Positions 1 to 5,479 of a stretch of DNA of 5,479 nt are shown piece after piece. How positions within the stretch are numbered: the stretch's first letter is position 1; every line of letters begins with the position of its first letter. The notes beneath the pieces are model-generated. The model saw only the letters and a list, made by a program, of their open reading frames with translations. It did not search any database and was not told the DNA's origin. The DNA comes from Planctomycetota bacterium (lineage in GTDB: Bacteria > Planctomycetota > Planctomycetia > Pirellulales > Pirellulaceae), in contig JAJSAJ010000585.1 in assembly GCA_024274855.1 (NCBI GenBank), forward strand, positions 1 through 5,479, read 5' to 3'. Made by a program: the position numbers and the translations under genes.

Positions 1-44
1 CCCAAATGCCGTAGTCTTGTTTCGGGCGTGGTCCGAGTTTGCCC

Positions 45-81
45 CTATTGCCAGATTTATCTGGGTGGGCTGGGACAATAG
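45..81 (+). repeat. Bulged inverted repeat / possible RNA hairpin
   Basis: Bases 45-54 (CTATTGCCAG) can pair with 70-73 (CTGG) and 76-81 (CAATAG). This gives a 10-bp stem with a 2-base bulge (74-75) and a loop at 55-69. A second CTGG at 61-64 offers an alternative register for the upper stem. It lies just upstream of the larger structured domain at 100-411 and could be a separate hairpin of the same transcript, or the end of an upstream one. There is no T-run after it, so I do not call it an intrinsic terminator. The pairing is visible; any function is unknown. Confidence 0.35.
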
Positions 82-99
82 CAACTGGTGTCTTACAGT

Positions 100-411
100 A
101 CGTGTTGGCGGTGAGCGTAAGCTGCACCAACGGGCGGGCGAGGCTCCTGCCGTGCCGATGACACGTGTCGACGCTGGTTGACGTTGCGGCTCAGCAGAAG
201 CTTCGCGCTCCCGTGTAGCGGCCCACAATACGATCGGGGGGCCTTGATCACAAGATGGTCCGGGTAGGTCCCGCTTGCCGAGCGGGACTTGGGATAATCC
301 AAGATGCGGCAAGATGTCTGGAACTGCAGACGGGGACCTGTTTGCCTGCTGCTGGACCAGCTTACGATCAAGGTCCGATCGGGGCCGTACGTATTGGGGA
401 ATTCAACACGT
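100..411 (+). ncRNA. Candidate structured RNA or structured selD leader, family unknown
   Basis: I see no protein here, but a fully nested set of complementary segments. The ends pair: 100-108 with 403-411 (8 Watson-Crick pairs plus one G-U). Inside are three arms. Arm 1 is 110-116/121-128, closed by a GTAA (GNRA-type) loop. Arm 2 is irregular: 132-134/210-212, 136-137/208-209, 138-145/199-206, 147-150/194-197, 154-157/187-190 and 169-173/182-186. Arm 3 is 218-224/382-388, 231-237/375-381, 241-249/366-374 and 256-263/352-359. It then branches through 264-272/333-341 into 274-280/307-313 with 288-292/299-303, and 316-320/327-331. Every base from 366 to 388 is paired. Most wobble pairs are G-U when read on the plus strand, which favours that strand. 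I do not recognise RNase P, tmRNA, SRP, 6S, 5S or tRNA-Sec signatures. It ends 45 bases before the selD start, so it may be a leader element or a separate RNA. The fold was found by eye and GC-rich DNA gives chance helices, so confidence is moderate. Confidence 0.42.
266..290 (+). repeat. Strong local hairpin competing with the long-range fold
   Basis: AGGTCCCGCT (266-275) and AGCGGGACTT (281-290) form a 10-pair stem with one G-T wobble around a 5-base loop (TGCCG). This is the strongest short inverted repeat in the upstream region. It uses the same bases as two other helices, 264-272/333-341 and 274-280/307-313, and overlaps CTTGG of the small hairpin 288-303. The two arrangements cannot coexist. 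Either this is the true local structure and the long-range helices are chance, or the element is bistable. Confidence 0.5.
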
Positions 412-442
412 TTTGGATAGCCGGGCCAATCTCAGAACAATC

Positions 443-448
443 AGGAGG
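443..448 (+). promoter_or_regulatory. Ribosome binding site of selD
   Basis: AGGAGG is a perfect Shine-Dalgarno core placed 8 bases before ATG 457. It fixes the selD start. A nearer ATG at 450 begins one base after the SD, which is too close, and its frame closes at TGA 492-494. The GTG at 553, which opens the longest uninterrupted ORF in the selD frame, has no comparable site upstream. The same AGGAGG core precedes the kinase gene on the other strand, so it appears to be the normal translation signal of this organism. Confidence 0.85.
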
Positions 449-456
449 CATGATTA

Positions 457-1515
457 ATGGTGGGAGCAACGGGCCGCGAAAAACGCTTGCTTGACTATGC
501 CAGTTGCGCAGGGTGAGCGGGCAAACTGAACCTGGAAGGGACCGCGCAGGTCGTGCGCGGCTTGCCGAAGTTCGATGATCCGAACTTGATTGCCGGTACG
601 GACCAGTTCGGCGATGCGGGCATCTACCGTATCCGAGACGATCTGTTGCTTGTTCAGACTGTCGACTTCTTTCCACCGCTGGTCAATGATCCGTTCACGT
701 TTGGCCAAATTGCGGCGGCTAATGCACTGAGCGACGTGTTTGCGGTCGGAGGACGCCCGATAACTGCTTTGAATATCGTCGGATTCCCCTCAAAAGAACT
801 CGATCTGTCCGTCTTGCAGGACATTTTGGCGGGGGGGGCTGAGCGAGTCAGGGCAGCCGGAGCCGTACTGGTTGGCGGGCACACCGTACGGGACGCCGAA
901 GTCAAGTATGGCCTGGCCGTTACCGGAATCGCCTCGCCCGAACAGCTGATGACTAACGGTGGCGCTCGCCCAGGCGATCTGCTGGTCCTGACAAAAAGAT
1001 TGGGCACCGGCTTTATCACGACAGCAGCCAAAGCAGAGCGTTGTCCAGACCACGTTCTGAATACCGCGATCGCCAGCATGATCGAGTTGAATTCGGTTGG
1101 CCTGCCAGCCATTCGATCGGTGAAGGCCCACGCGTCGACCGACGTCACTGGATTCGGGCTCGGTGGACACGCCGTCGAGATGGCTGATGCGAGTGATGTG
1201 TCTATCTGCATCGCGGTGAGCACGTTGCGCGAACTGCCTGGGGCTTTGGACATGTGCCAGCTCGGTTTCAAGACGGGAGCCAGTGCAAGTAACCGCGACT
1301 ATTTGACGCGAATGATGCACATCGACGAAGACGTCGATCCGGCGCGCGTGGAACTGGTCTTTGATCCTCAGACGTCCGGTGGCCTGTTGATTGCCGTTGA
1401 GCACCAGGATGGTGAAGCACTGGTCCAGCAGGCGCGCGCTGCGGGGCTGGACGATTGTACGATCATTGGCAGCGTGGTTCCACGTCAAGGTGCAGCGCTG
1501 ATTCTGCGGGCATAG
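457..1515 (+). CDS. selD: Selenide, water dikinase (selenophosphate synthetase), selenocysteine-containing
   Basis: SelD makes selenophosphate, AMP and phosphate from selenide, ATP and water in the cytoplasm. Selenophosphate is the selenium donor for Sec-tRNA synthesis and for selenouridine in tRNA. Read through one in-frame TGA, the product has 352 residues, close to the 347 of E. coli SelD. The N-terminal active-site loop reads DYASCAGUAGKL: Sec20 aligns with catalytic Cys17 of E. coli and Lys23 with Lys20. Other family motifs follow: QFGDAGIY (Asp53 near the metal/ATP site), TVDFFPP at 68-74, NALSDVFAVGG at 89-99, GGHT at 140-143, STDVTGFGLGGH at 227-238 (Asp229, equivalent to Asp227 in E. 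coli) and FDPQTSGGLL at 302-311. The start at 457 is set by AGGAGG 8 bases upstream. Starting at GTG 553 would delete the active-site loop and leave no SD. The gene ends at TAG 1513-1515, convergent with the kinase gene. The alternative, a nonsense-mutated pseudogene, is unlikely because the rest of the frame is intact and TGA falls on the one codon where Sec is expected. Confidence 0.93.
514..516 (+). other. In-frame TGA recoded as selenocysteine (Sec20 of SelD)
   Basis: Codon 20 of selD is TGA, in the context TGC GCA GGG TGA GCG GGC AAA. SelD proteins carry Cys or Sec at this position as the catalytic residue, and Sec-containing SelD is known from some bacteria, archaea and animals. The frame is open and SelD-like on both sides: LLDYASCAG before it and AGKL after it. 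Together with the SECIS-like hairpin downstream, this supports recoding over termination. Recoding requires SelA, SelB and tRNA-Sec elsewhere in the genome, which cannot be checked here. Confidence 0.88.
542..560 (+). promoter_or_regulatory. Candidate bacterial SECIS element
   Basis: CCGCGC (542-547) and GCGCGG (555-560) form a perfect 6-bp stem around the 7-base loop AGGTCGT (548-554). The stem may extend through 538-540 and 561-563 with a bulged A541 and wobble pairs. Bacterial SECIS hairpins sit within the coding region shortly after the UGA. They recruit SelB through an apical loop with a key GU, as in the GGU-containing loop of E. coli fdhF. Here the loop also holds GGU, and its first G is 33 bases past the TGA, inside the roughly 16-37 base spacing I recall for these elements. 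An alternative weaker hairpin is 530-534/547-551. The GTG that opens the truncated ORF lies inside this loop and is Val33 in the full-length protein. Confidence 0.72.
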
Positions 1516-1654
1516 GCCTTTGGGGCCATGGTGTCTGAAGTCGCGCGGCACCTGTCTGCACAGATGGAAAACGGGCCGTTTGCGCGCCGCTTCTCCGTCG
1601 ATTGCTCAACCGACGTGTCCGGACGTTTGCCTGAGGCGACGCATGCCGGGGCAA
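1516..1654. other. Convergent intergenic gap, selD / hybrid kinase
   Basis: This stretch separates the 3' ends of the convergent selD and kinase genes. A bidirectional terminator would be expected, but no hairpin with a T-run is visible on either strand. The only inverted repeats are weak: GGCC/GGCC at 1515-1527 overlapping the selD stop, and CGTCG/CGACG at 1596-1615. Open frames crossing it on the plus strand run into the antisense of the kinase gene and resemble no protein I know. Confidence 0.6.
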
Positions 1655-4630
1655 CTACGACCGTTTCGCACTCGGCGACTGCAGAAACTTGTGGATTTCC
1701 TCAATGACCTGACGCAACGCCGGCTCCAACTCGAGGAGCGTTCCGGAACTATTTTCCAAATCTCCCGCCTTTCCTTGTCTTTCAAGGCGATAGGCGACCT
1801 CGCTTGCCGGCAGTGCCCCAACGGCGCGCAAGGCACCTTTCAATGTGTGTGCCGCGATATGCAGCGCCTCCACATCCTGATCTTCTACCGCATGCTGAGC
1901 TGCAGCGAGCAACCGAGGCGCTTCGTCTAGAAAAACGTCCAGAACTTCCTTCATCAATTGGTCGTCGCCTCCCGCCGCATCCAACGCTTCGGACCAGCTT
2001 ATCGTTCTGTTGGAATCAGGGGCCGACTGGTCAGAACATTGGGAGTGTTCGGACTCGCCGCCAACCGTGCCGACCCGCTTGAGTACCGAATGGATCATGT
2101 CGAACAACCGACTGGCTCGAATCGGTTTGGACACATAGCCGTCCATGCCGGCGTCCAAACACCGCTGACGGTCGCCTTTCATCGCATGAGCCGTCATCGC
2201 CACAATCGGAATGTGGTCACCTGTCGATTGTTCCTTGACACGAATAGCACGCGTGGCATCGAGGCCGTCCAATTCGGGCATTTGGACATCCATCAACACC
2301 AGATCAAACGGCTCGGCATTCAGACGTGTCAATGCTTCACGCCCATCCCCAGCCACGGTCACATGATGCCCGTGTTTCTCAAGCAAGCCGACCGCCAGTT
2401 TCTGGTTCACAAAGCTGTCTTCAGCCAGCAAAATGCGCAACGGACCAATGGTCTGTGATGATAGTCGCTTCTCGTCGATCTCCGGTTCGGTCTCAGTGGC
2501 GGTCAACCCCATGGCCAAAGCGATCGCGTCGAACAGCTCCGACTGCTTGACCGGCTTCATCAGATACGAGGCGATACCGAGCTGTTCGCATTTTGCGATA
2601 TCATCGGGTCGTCCGCCCGATGTAAGCATCATAATGACAGTACTCCCAAGCTGGGTATCTTGGCGTATTCGCTCGGCAAGTGAAAACCCATCCTCGTCAG
2701 GCATGTTCGCATCGGTTAGGACAAGTTCAATTGGATTCTTCGTCCTGTACGCCTCGTGCAAACAGTCGATCGCCTCCCGCACATTGCTGGCGGCGATCGG
2801 CTGCATCGTCCAGTTACAAAGCATTTGCGTCAGAATGTGCCTGTTGGTCGCATTGTCATCAACGACCAGCGCCCGCACCTGGCTCAGAATCACAGGAATC
2901 TCGTCAATCGTCGTTTCCGTAATACCGACAGCGATGTCGACCGGAATAAAAAACCGGAAGGTACTCCCACTTCCCATCTGGCTGGTAACCGCGATCTGCC
3001 CCTTCATTGCTTGGACTAGTCGTGAACAGATCGCTAATCCCAAACCAGTCCCTCCGAATCGGCGAGTTGTTGAATTGTCAACCTGTTCAAAGGCCCTGAA
3101 AATTGCCTCCTGTTTCTCCTTCGGTATACCTATTCCCGTGTCGGTAACTGAAAAATCAAGAACGGCCGTACTTGGATTCACATCGCGACATCCGACTCGC
3201 AAAACAACTTCTCCCTGTTCGGTAAACTTGATCGCGTTTCCGACGAGGTTCACAATGATCTGGCGCAAACGACTCGGATCTCCGAGCAGCCATTGCGGGA
3301 CATCGTTGTCGATATCAAATGCCAACTCCAAACCTTTGCCATGTGCACGAACGGCCAGCGACCGCATCGCATCCCCAAGCAGCTCACGGATCGCGAACGG
3401 CGTTCGTTCCAATTCAAGCTTACCGGCTTCGATCTTCGAAAAATCGAGGATATCATTGATCAGTGCCAACAACACTTCACCGGAGTCCCGGACCATCTTC
3501 AGGTACTCACGTTGGGAAGCCGAGACCGGCGTGTCGAGCAACAACTCCGTCATACCGAGAATCGCGTTCATTGGAGTACGAATTTCATGACTCATATTGG
3601 CCAGAAAACCACTCTTCGCCTGGTTCGCCGCTTCGGCAATTTCCTTGGCCTCGCGCATGACCGCTTCAGCCTCTTTCCGATCGGTGATGTCTCTCGATAT
3701 CCCAAAGGTACCAATAATTTCGCCTTCAGGGCTGAACAAGGGCACTTTGCTGGTCAACAGCCAAGTGACGCGACCGTCGGGCCAAACCTGCATTTCCTCT
3801 TTGGCAACCACCGCCACGCCGGTCTCCATGATCTGCCGTTCGTCGGCCATATAGCGGCGTGCAAGCTGCTGGTCGTAATAATCGAGATCCGACTTACCAA
3901 TCGCCTCGGACGGATCACTCAGGCCATAGTACTCGGCCAATCCCCGGCTGATCCGAATAAAACAGCTGTGGCGGTCCTTGAAATAGATGAAGTCCGGCGC
4001 GTTTTCCATGAGCGTTATCAACAGAAAACGCTCGAACGCAAGCTCGTCTTCCGCCTTCCGACGCTCGGCAATCTCTCGAATCAATTCCTCATTGGCCGCA
4101 GCCAATTCGGCTGTCCGCTCAGCAACTCGTTGCTCCAGCCTCTCGTGGGCGTCTCGTAACTCTTGTTCGATCCGCTTCCGATCCGAAATATCTCGGACAA
4201 CGGCTTGTAAGAGGTGCTGGCCCAGCAGATCAACCCGAGCCAATAGGACATCGGCCATCAGATCGGTGCCGTCCAAGCGTCGATGCATCCACTCGAACCG
4301 TGTCGCGCCATCCCGCAGGGCCTGGGCAATTCGTCGATCGGCAGCGACACGCGAATCGACACCGTCTGGCTGCACAGGCGGAGACAGCTCACTCGGATGC
4401 CTGGCAATCAGCTCTTCTCGTGTCCGGCATCCAAACAGCGTCAAGGCGGCCCGGTTGCAATCGACAAATCCGTACTCGTCAAGCAATAGAATTGCGTCAC
4501 CGGTCGACTCGAACAGTGCCTGGTAGCGAATCTCTCGCTCTGACCGCGCTGATCCAGCTCCACTTTGACCGGGCGATTCAGCAGATCGATGCTGATCGCG
4601 ACGCACCTTCGGCCCCCCGTTCCCCACCAT
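1655..4630 (-). CDS. Soluble hybrid sensor histidine kinase, PAS-PAS-HisKA-HATPase-REC-REC-HPt
   Basis: A 991-residue phosphorelay kinase. Domains in order: PAS about 34-146; coiled coil about 150-200; PAS about 201-316 ending in GTFGISRDITDRK; HisKA about 338-403 with phospho-accepting His348 in MSHEIRTPMN; HATPase about 447-564 with the N box (Asn461/Asn465), DTGIGI at 497-502 and GGTGLGLAI at 526-534. The first receiver, about 585-706, has Asp591/Asp592, phospho-acceptor Asp640 and Lys692. The second, about 731-851, has Glu737/Asp738, Asp781, Thr813 and Lys835. HPt, about 881-980, has His928 in AAHTLKG. All catalytic residues are present, so a full His-Asp-His relay is expected; the final response regulator is not in the window. 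No transmembrane segment or signal peptide is seen, so it should sense a cytoplasmic cue through its PAS domains. The layout resembles BarA/TorS-type kinases without their membrane part. An in-frame ATG at 4699 exists, but ATG 4630 has AGGAGG 9 bases upstream and is preferred. Ligand and target are unknown. Confidence 0.95.
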   Translation of the reverse strand: MVGNGGPKVRRDQHRSAESPGQSGAGSARSEREIRYQALFESTGDAILLLDEYGFVDCNRAALTLFGCRTREELIARHPSELSPPVQPDGVDSRVAADRRIAQALRDGATRFEWMHRRLDGTDLMADVLLARVDLLGQHLLQAVVRDISDRKRIEQELRDAHERLEQRVAERTAELAAANEELIREIAERRKAEDELAFERFLLITLMENAPDFIYFKDRHSCFIRISRGLAEYYGLSDPSEAIGKSDLDYYDQQLARRYMADERQIMETGVAVVAKEEMQVWPDGRVTWLLTSKVPLFSPEGEIIGTFGISRDITDRKEAEAVMREAKEIAEAANQAKSGFLANMSHEIRTPMNAILGMTELLLDTPVSASQREYLKMVRDSGEVLLALINDILDFSKIEAGKLELERTPFAIRELLGDAMRSLAVRAHGKGLELAFDIDNDVPQWLLGDPSRLRQIIVNLVGNAIKFTEQGEVVLRVGCRDVNPSTAVLDFSVTDTGIGIPKEKQEAIFRAFEQVDNSTTRRFGGTGLGLAICSRLVQAMKGQIAVTSQMGSGSTFRFFIPVDIAVGITETTIDEIPVILSQVRALVVDDNATNRHILTQMLCNWTMQPIAASNVREAIDCLHEAYRTKNPIELVLTDANMPDEDGFSLAERIRQDTQLGSTVIMMLTSGGRPDDIAKCEQLGIASYLMKPVKQSELFDAIALAMGLTATETEPEIDEKRLSSQTIGPLRILLAEDSFVNQKLAVGLLEKHGHHVTVAGDGREALTRLNAEPFDLVLMDVQMPELDGLDATRAIRVKEQSTGDHIPIVAMTAHAMKGDRQRCLDAGMDGYVSKPIRASRLFDMIHSVLKRVGTVGGESEHSQCSDQSAPDSNRTISWSEALDAAGGDDQLMKEVLDVFLDEAPRLLAAAQHAVEDQDVEALHIAAHTLKGALRAVGALPASEVAYRLERQGKAGDLENSSGTLLELEPALRQVIEEIHKFLQSPSAKRS

Positions 4631-4639
4631 GAGAATACG

Positions 4640-4645
4640 CCTCCT
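4640..4645 (-). promoter_or_regulatory. Ribosome binding site of the hybrid kinase gene
   Basis: On the minus strand AGGAGG lies 9 bases before ATG 4630. It decides the start, trimming 23 residues from the longest possible frame, which begins at 4699. Those 23 residues are Arg-rich and unlike any conserved domain. Confidence 0.8.
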
Positions 4646-4655
4646 GAACGGTCCA

Positions 4656-4671
4656 TGCCGAGAACTCGGCA
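4656..4671. promoter_or_regulatory. Near-perfect 16-bp palindrome in the kinase leader
   Basis: TGCCGAG (4656-4662) and CTCGGCA (4665-4671) are perfect inverted 7-mers separated by AA. The site lies 25 bases upstream of the kinase ATG, 10 bases beyond the Shine-Dalgarno. It could be an operator for a dimeric repressor, or an RNA stem-loop affecting translation; the 2-base spacing would make the RNA loop tight, so a DNA-binding site fits slightly better. The repeat is plain in the sequence, and its role is inference. Confidence 0.5.
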
Positions 4672-4879
4672 ACAGATTTGTTTGGACCCGACGACCCAAC
4701 CGCCGGCCCAGATATTACGAATCCCGCTGGTTGGCAAAAACGTCGTGTGAACAATCGGCAAAGCGAGCGTCCGGCGTTCAACACACACTACAGATCCACG
4801 AGCTGTTCTGTCGTCCGTAAAACCAACCTCGTTCCTCGTGAGGCTGTTAATAAGACTGAGCGGTCCAGCCGCCTTCTTG

Positions 4880-5479
4880 TTATTCTAACGTTTTTTTTCG
4901 ATTTGTCGCGTCAATGGGCGGCTGACCCTTCGCTTTCTTGCCGGGCGAGCTTGGAGACAGGGCCATCCAGGCCTGCGTCTGGTAGCTGCAGCGGCAATGT
5001 GCCGAGCCATTAGGAGCCAAGACCATGCCTCCGGCCGGAATCGCCGTAATCCAGCATCCAGGCCGCACCCCACCAAAATTCTCAACACCCACGTCACGTA
5101 AGAGATCCCAGTAGCCAATGGTTGCCGATCGAAAAACAAGCATTCGTCCGCTCGCCGCTATTTGGCCACATCCGTAGGAACGATGAAAATCAAACGGCAA
5201 CGGAACGCCGCTTACCAGATCCCACGCCCCACCTTCAGCCAAGACTGACCGAGCCTGGATAATCGGTCGCGTCCGATATTCGGCCGCGTGGTCCCACAAT
5301 TTCTTTCCGGTACGACTGTCCAACGCGGCAAGTCGGCCACCGACTTCCGAGGGCAAACGAAAGAAACTGTGCTTCACGGCAGCGTAGTTCATCAGCAGAA
5401 CATTGTATTTTGTGCTGAGCGCCAGTTGTGTCGCGAAAACACCATGCGGCTGCTTCCATCGGATACGGCCATCGGAAGC
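4880..5479 (-). CDS. PQQ-like beta-propeller repeat protein, C-terminal part (N-terminus outside window)
   Basis: The last 199 residues of a larger protein, open in frame to the right edge; the stop is TAA at 4882-4880. An internal ATG at 5392 is not the true start, because the upstream 29 codons are clearly coding (DGRIRWKQPHGVF, then a strand-like segment). Visible features are a PQQ-type propeller repeat (GGRLAALDSRTGKKLWD), then RTRPIIQARSVLAEGGAWDL, SYGCGQIAASGRMLVFRSA and GGVRPGCWITAIPAGG. A CRC motif in GSAHCRCSYQTQ follows, then a Lys-rich, low-complexity tail. These motifs match the C-terminal propeller of large planctomycete proteins often labelled PQQ-binding-like or BamB-like. The several conserved Cys residues suggest metal binding or disulfides, perhaps in an exported protein; the N-terminus that would show a signal peptide is missing. 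Enzymatic activity is unknown. It is codirectional with the kinase gene but 249 bp away, so cotranscription is not implied. Confidence 0.82.
   Translation of the reverse strand, partial: ASDGRIRWKQPHGVFATQLALSTKYNVLLMNYAAVKHSFFRLPSEVGGRLAALDSRTGKKLWDHAAEYRTRPIIQARSVLAEGGAWDLVSGVPLPFDFHRSYGCGQIAASGRMLVFRSATIGYWDLLRDVGVENFGGVRPGCWITAIPAGGMVLAPNGSAHCRCSYQTQAWMALSPSSPGKKAKGQPPIDATNRKKTLE

Larger units (their letters stand above)
4631..4879 (-). other. Non-coding gap and leader upstream of the kinase gene
   Basis: These 249 bases separate two genes on the same strand. They should hold the end of the propeller transcript and the promoter of the kinase gene. I see the kinase SD and the palindrome at 4656-4671. 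A TAATAT (minus strand, 4712-4717) could be a -10 box, but the sequence 17 bases before it (TTTTTG) is a poor -35, so I do not call a promoter. Just past the propeller stop, GCGG/CCGC (4860-4872) could form a small stem without a clear T-run. No convincing ORF is present on either strand. Confidence 0.55.

Noticed and set aside
160..169. 10-bp perfect palindrome GACACGTGTC
   Set aside because: A perfect dyad of this length is not rare by chance in a window this size, it is not near an identifiable promoter, and part of it is better used in the arm 2 pairing.
93..371. 92-codon minus-strand ORF upstream of selD
   Set aside because: Its translation is Arg/Ser-rich with no recognisable domain, it has no SD, and it covers the region with the strongest inverted complementarity. 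It is best explained as a chance open frame.
1..456. tRNA-Sec (selC), RNase P RNA, tmRNA, SRP or 6S RNA in the upstream region
   Set aside because: I looked for a TTCA-type anticodon loop with a T-arm GTTCGA, the RNase P GAGGAAAGTCC block, tmRNA ends with a tag frame, and the SRP GGAAG/AGCAGCC loops, and found none. The resemblance to 6S is only an overall rod shape.
255..494. 79-codon plus-strand ORF ending just before the selD active-site codons
   Set aside because: No SD at its start and no protein-like composition. It overlaps the structured region and the true selD start in another frame.
553..1515. SelD starting at GTG 553 with no recoding
   Set aside because: This start has no SD and deletes the catalytic Cys/Sec-Lys loop that every active SelD needs. 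The in-frame ATG 457 has a perfect SD and restores the loop.
1520..1930. 136-codon plus-strand ORF following selD
   Set aside because: Most of it is antisense to the HPt end of the kinase gene. It lacks an SD and a conserved motif, and is a shadow of the kinase frame.
2433..3590. 385-codon plus-strand ORF inside the kinase gene
   Set aside because: Long but exactly antisense to the clearly coding REC and HATPase domains. Its length follows from GC-rich codon bias on the opposite strand, and its Ser/Arg/Ile-rich translation resembles no family.
4856..4879. Possible terminator after the propeller gene
   Set aside because: The minus strand has a 4-5 bp GCGG/CCGC stem after the stop, but the following bases (TCAGTCTTATT) are not a convincing T-run and the stem is too short.

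Overview
This window looks like chromosomal DNA of a free-living bacterium with moderately high GC. The best guess is a planctomycete (Pirellula/Rhodopirellula-like). That rests mainly on the partial beta-propeller protein at the right edge, whose C-terminal motifs match large PQQ-like proteins I know from planctomycetes, and on the SelD active-site style. No rRNA or other phylogenetic marker is present, so the assignment is an inference.

Layout from left to right. Bases 1-456 hold no credible protein. They are unusually rich in nested inverted complementarity: a hairpin at 45-81, then a domain at about 100-411 closed by its own end-to-end helix. I read this as a candidate structured RNA or structured 5' leader. 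Bases 457-1515 (+) encode selenide, water dikinase (SelD). A perfect AGGAGG Shine-Dalgarno precedes ATG 457, and codon 20 is an in-frame TGA at exactly the catalytic Cys/Sec position. A hairpin with a GGU-containing loop lies 25 bases past the TGA and looks like a bacterial SECIS element. The gene is therefore best read as a selenoprotein of 352 residues, not as a shorter ORF starting at the GTG at 553. A 139-bp convergent gap follows.

Bases 1655-4630 (-) encode a soluble 991-residue hybrid sensor histidine kinase with the order PAS-coiled coil-PAS-HisKA-HATPase-REC-REC-HPt. Its leader carries an AGGAGG site and a nearly perfect 16-bp palindrome. After a 249-bp non-coding gap, bases 4880-5479 (-) hold the C-terminal 199 residues of a PQQ-like beta-propeller protein that runs off the right edge.

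How the parts relate: SelD makes selenophosphate, the selenium donor for Sec-tRNA synthesis. Making SelD itself by UGA recoding would create a loop in which Sec synthesis depends on Sec decoding. The rest of that machinery (selA, selB, tRNA-Sec) is not in the window. The kinase is convergent with selD, so nothing links the two beyond proximity. The kinase and the propeller gene face the same way but are too far apart to assume one operon. The most noteworthy items are the recoded selD with its SECIS, and the unidentified structured region just upstream.
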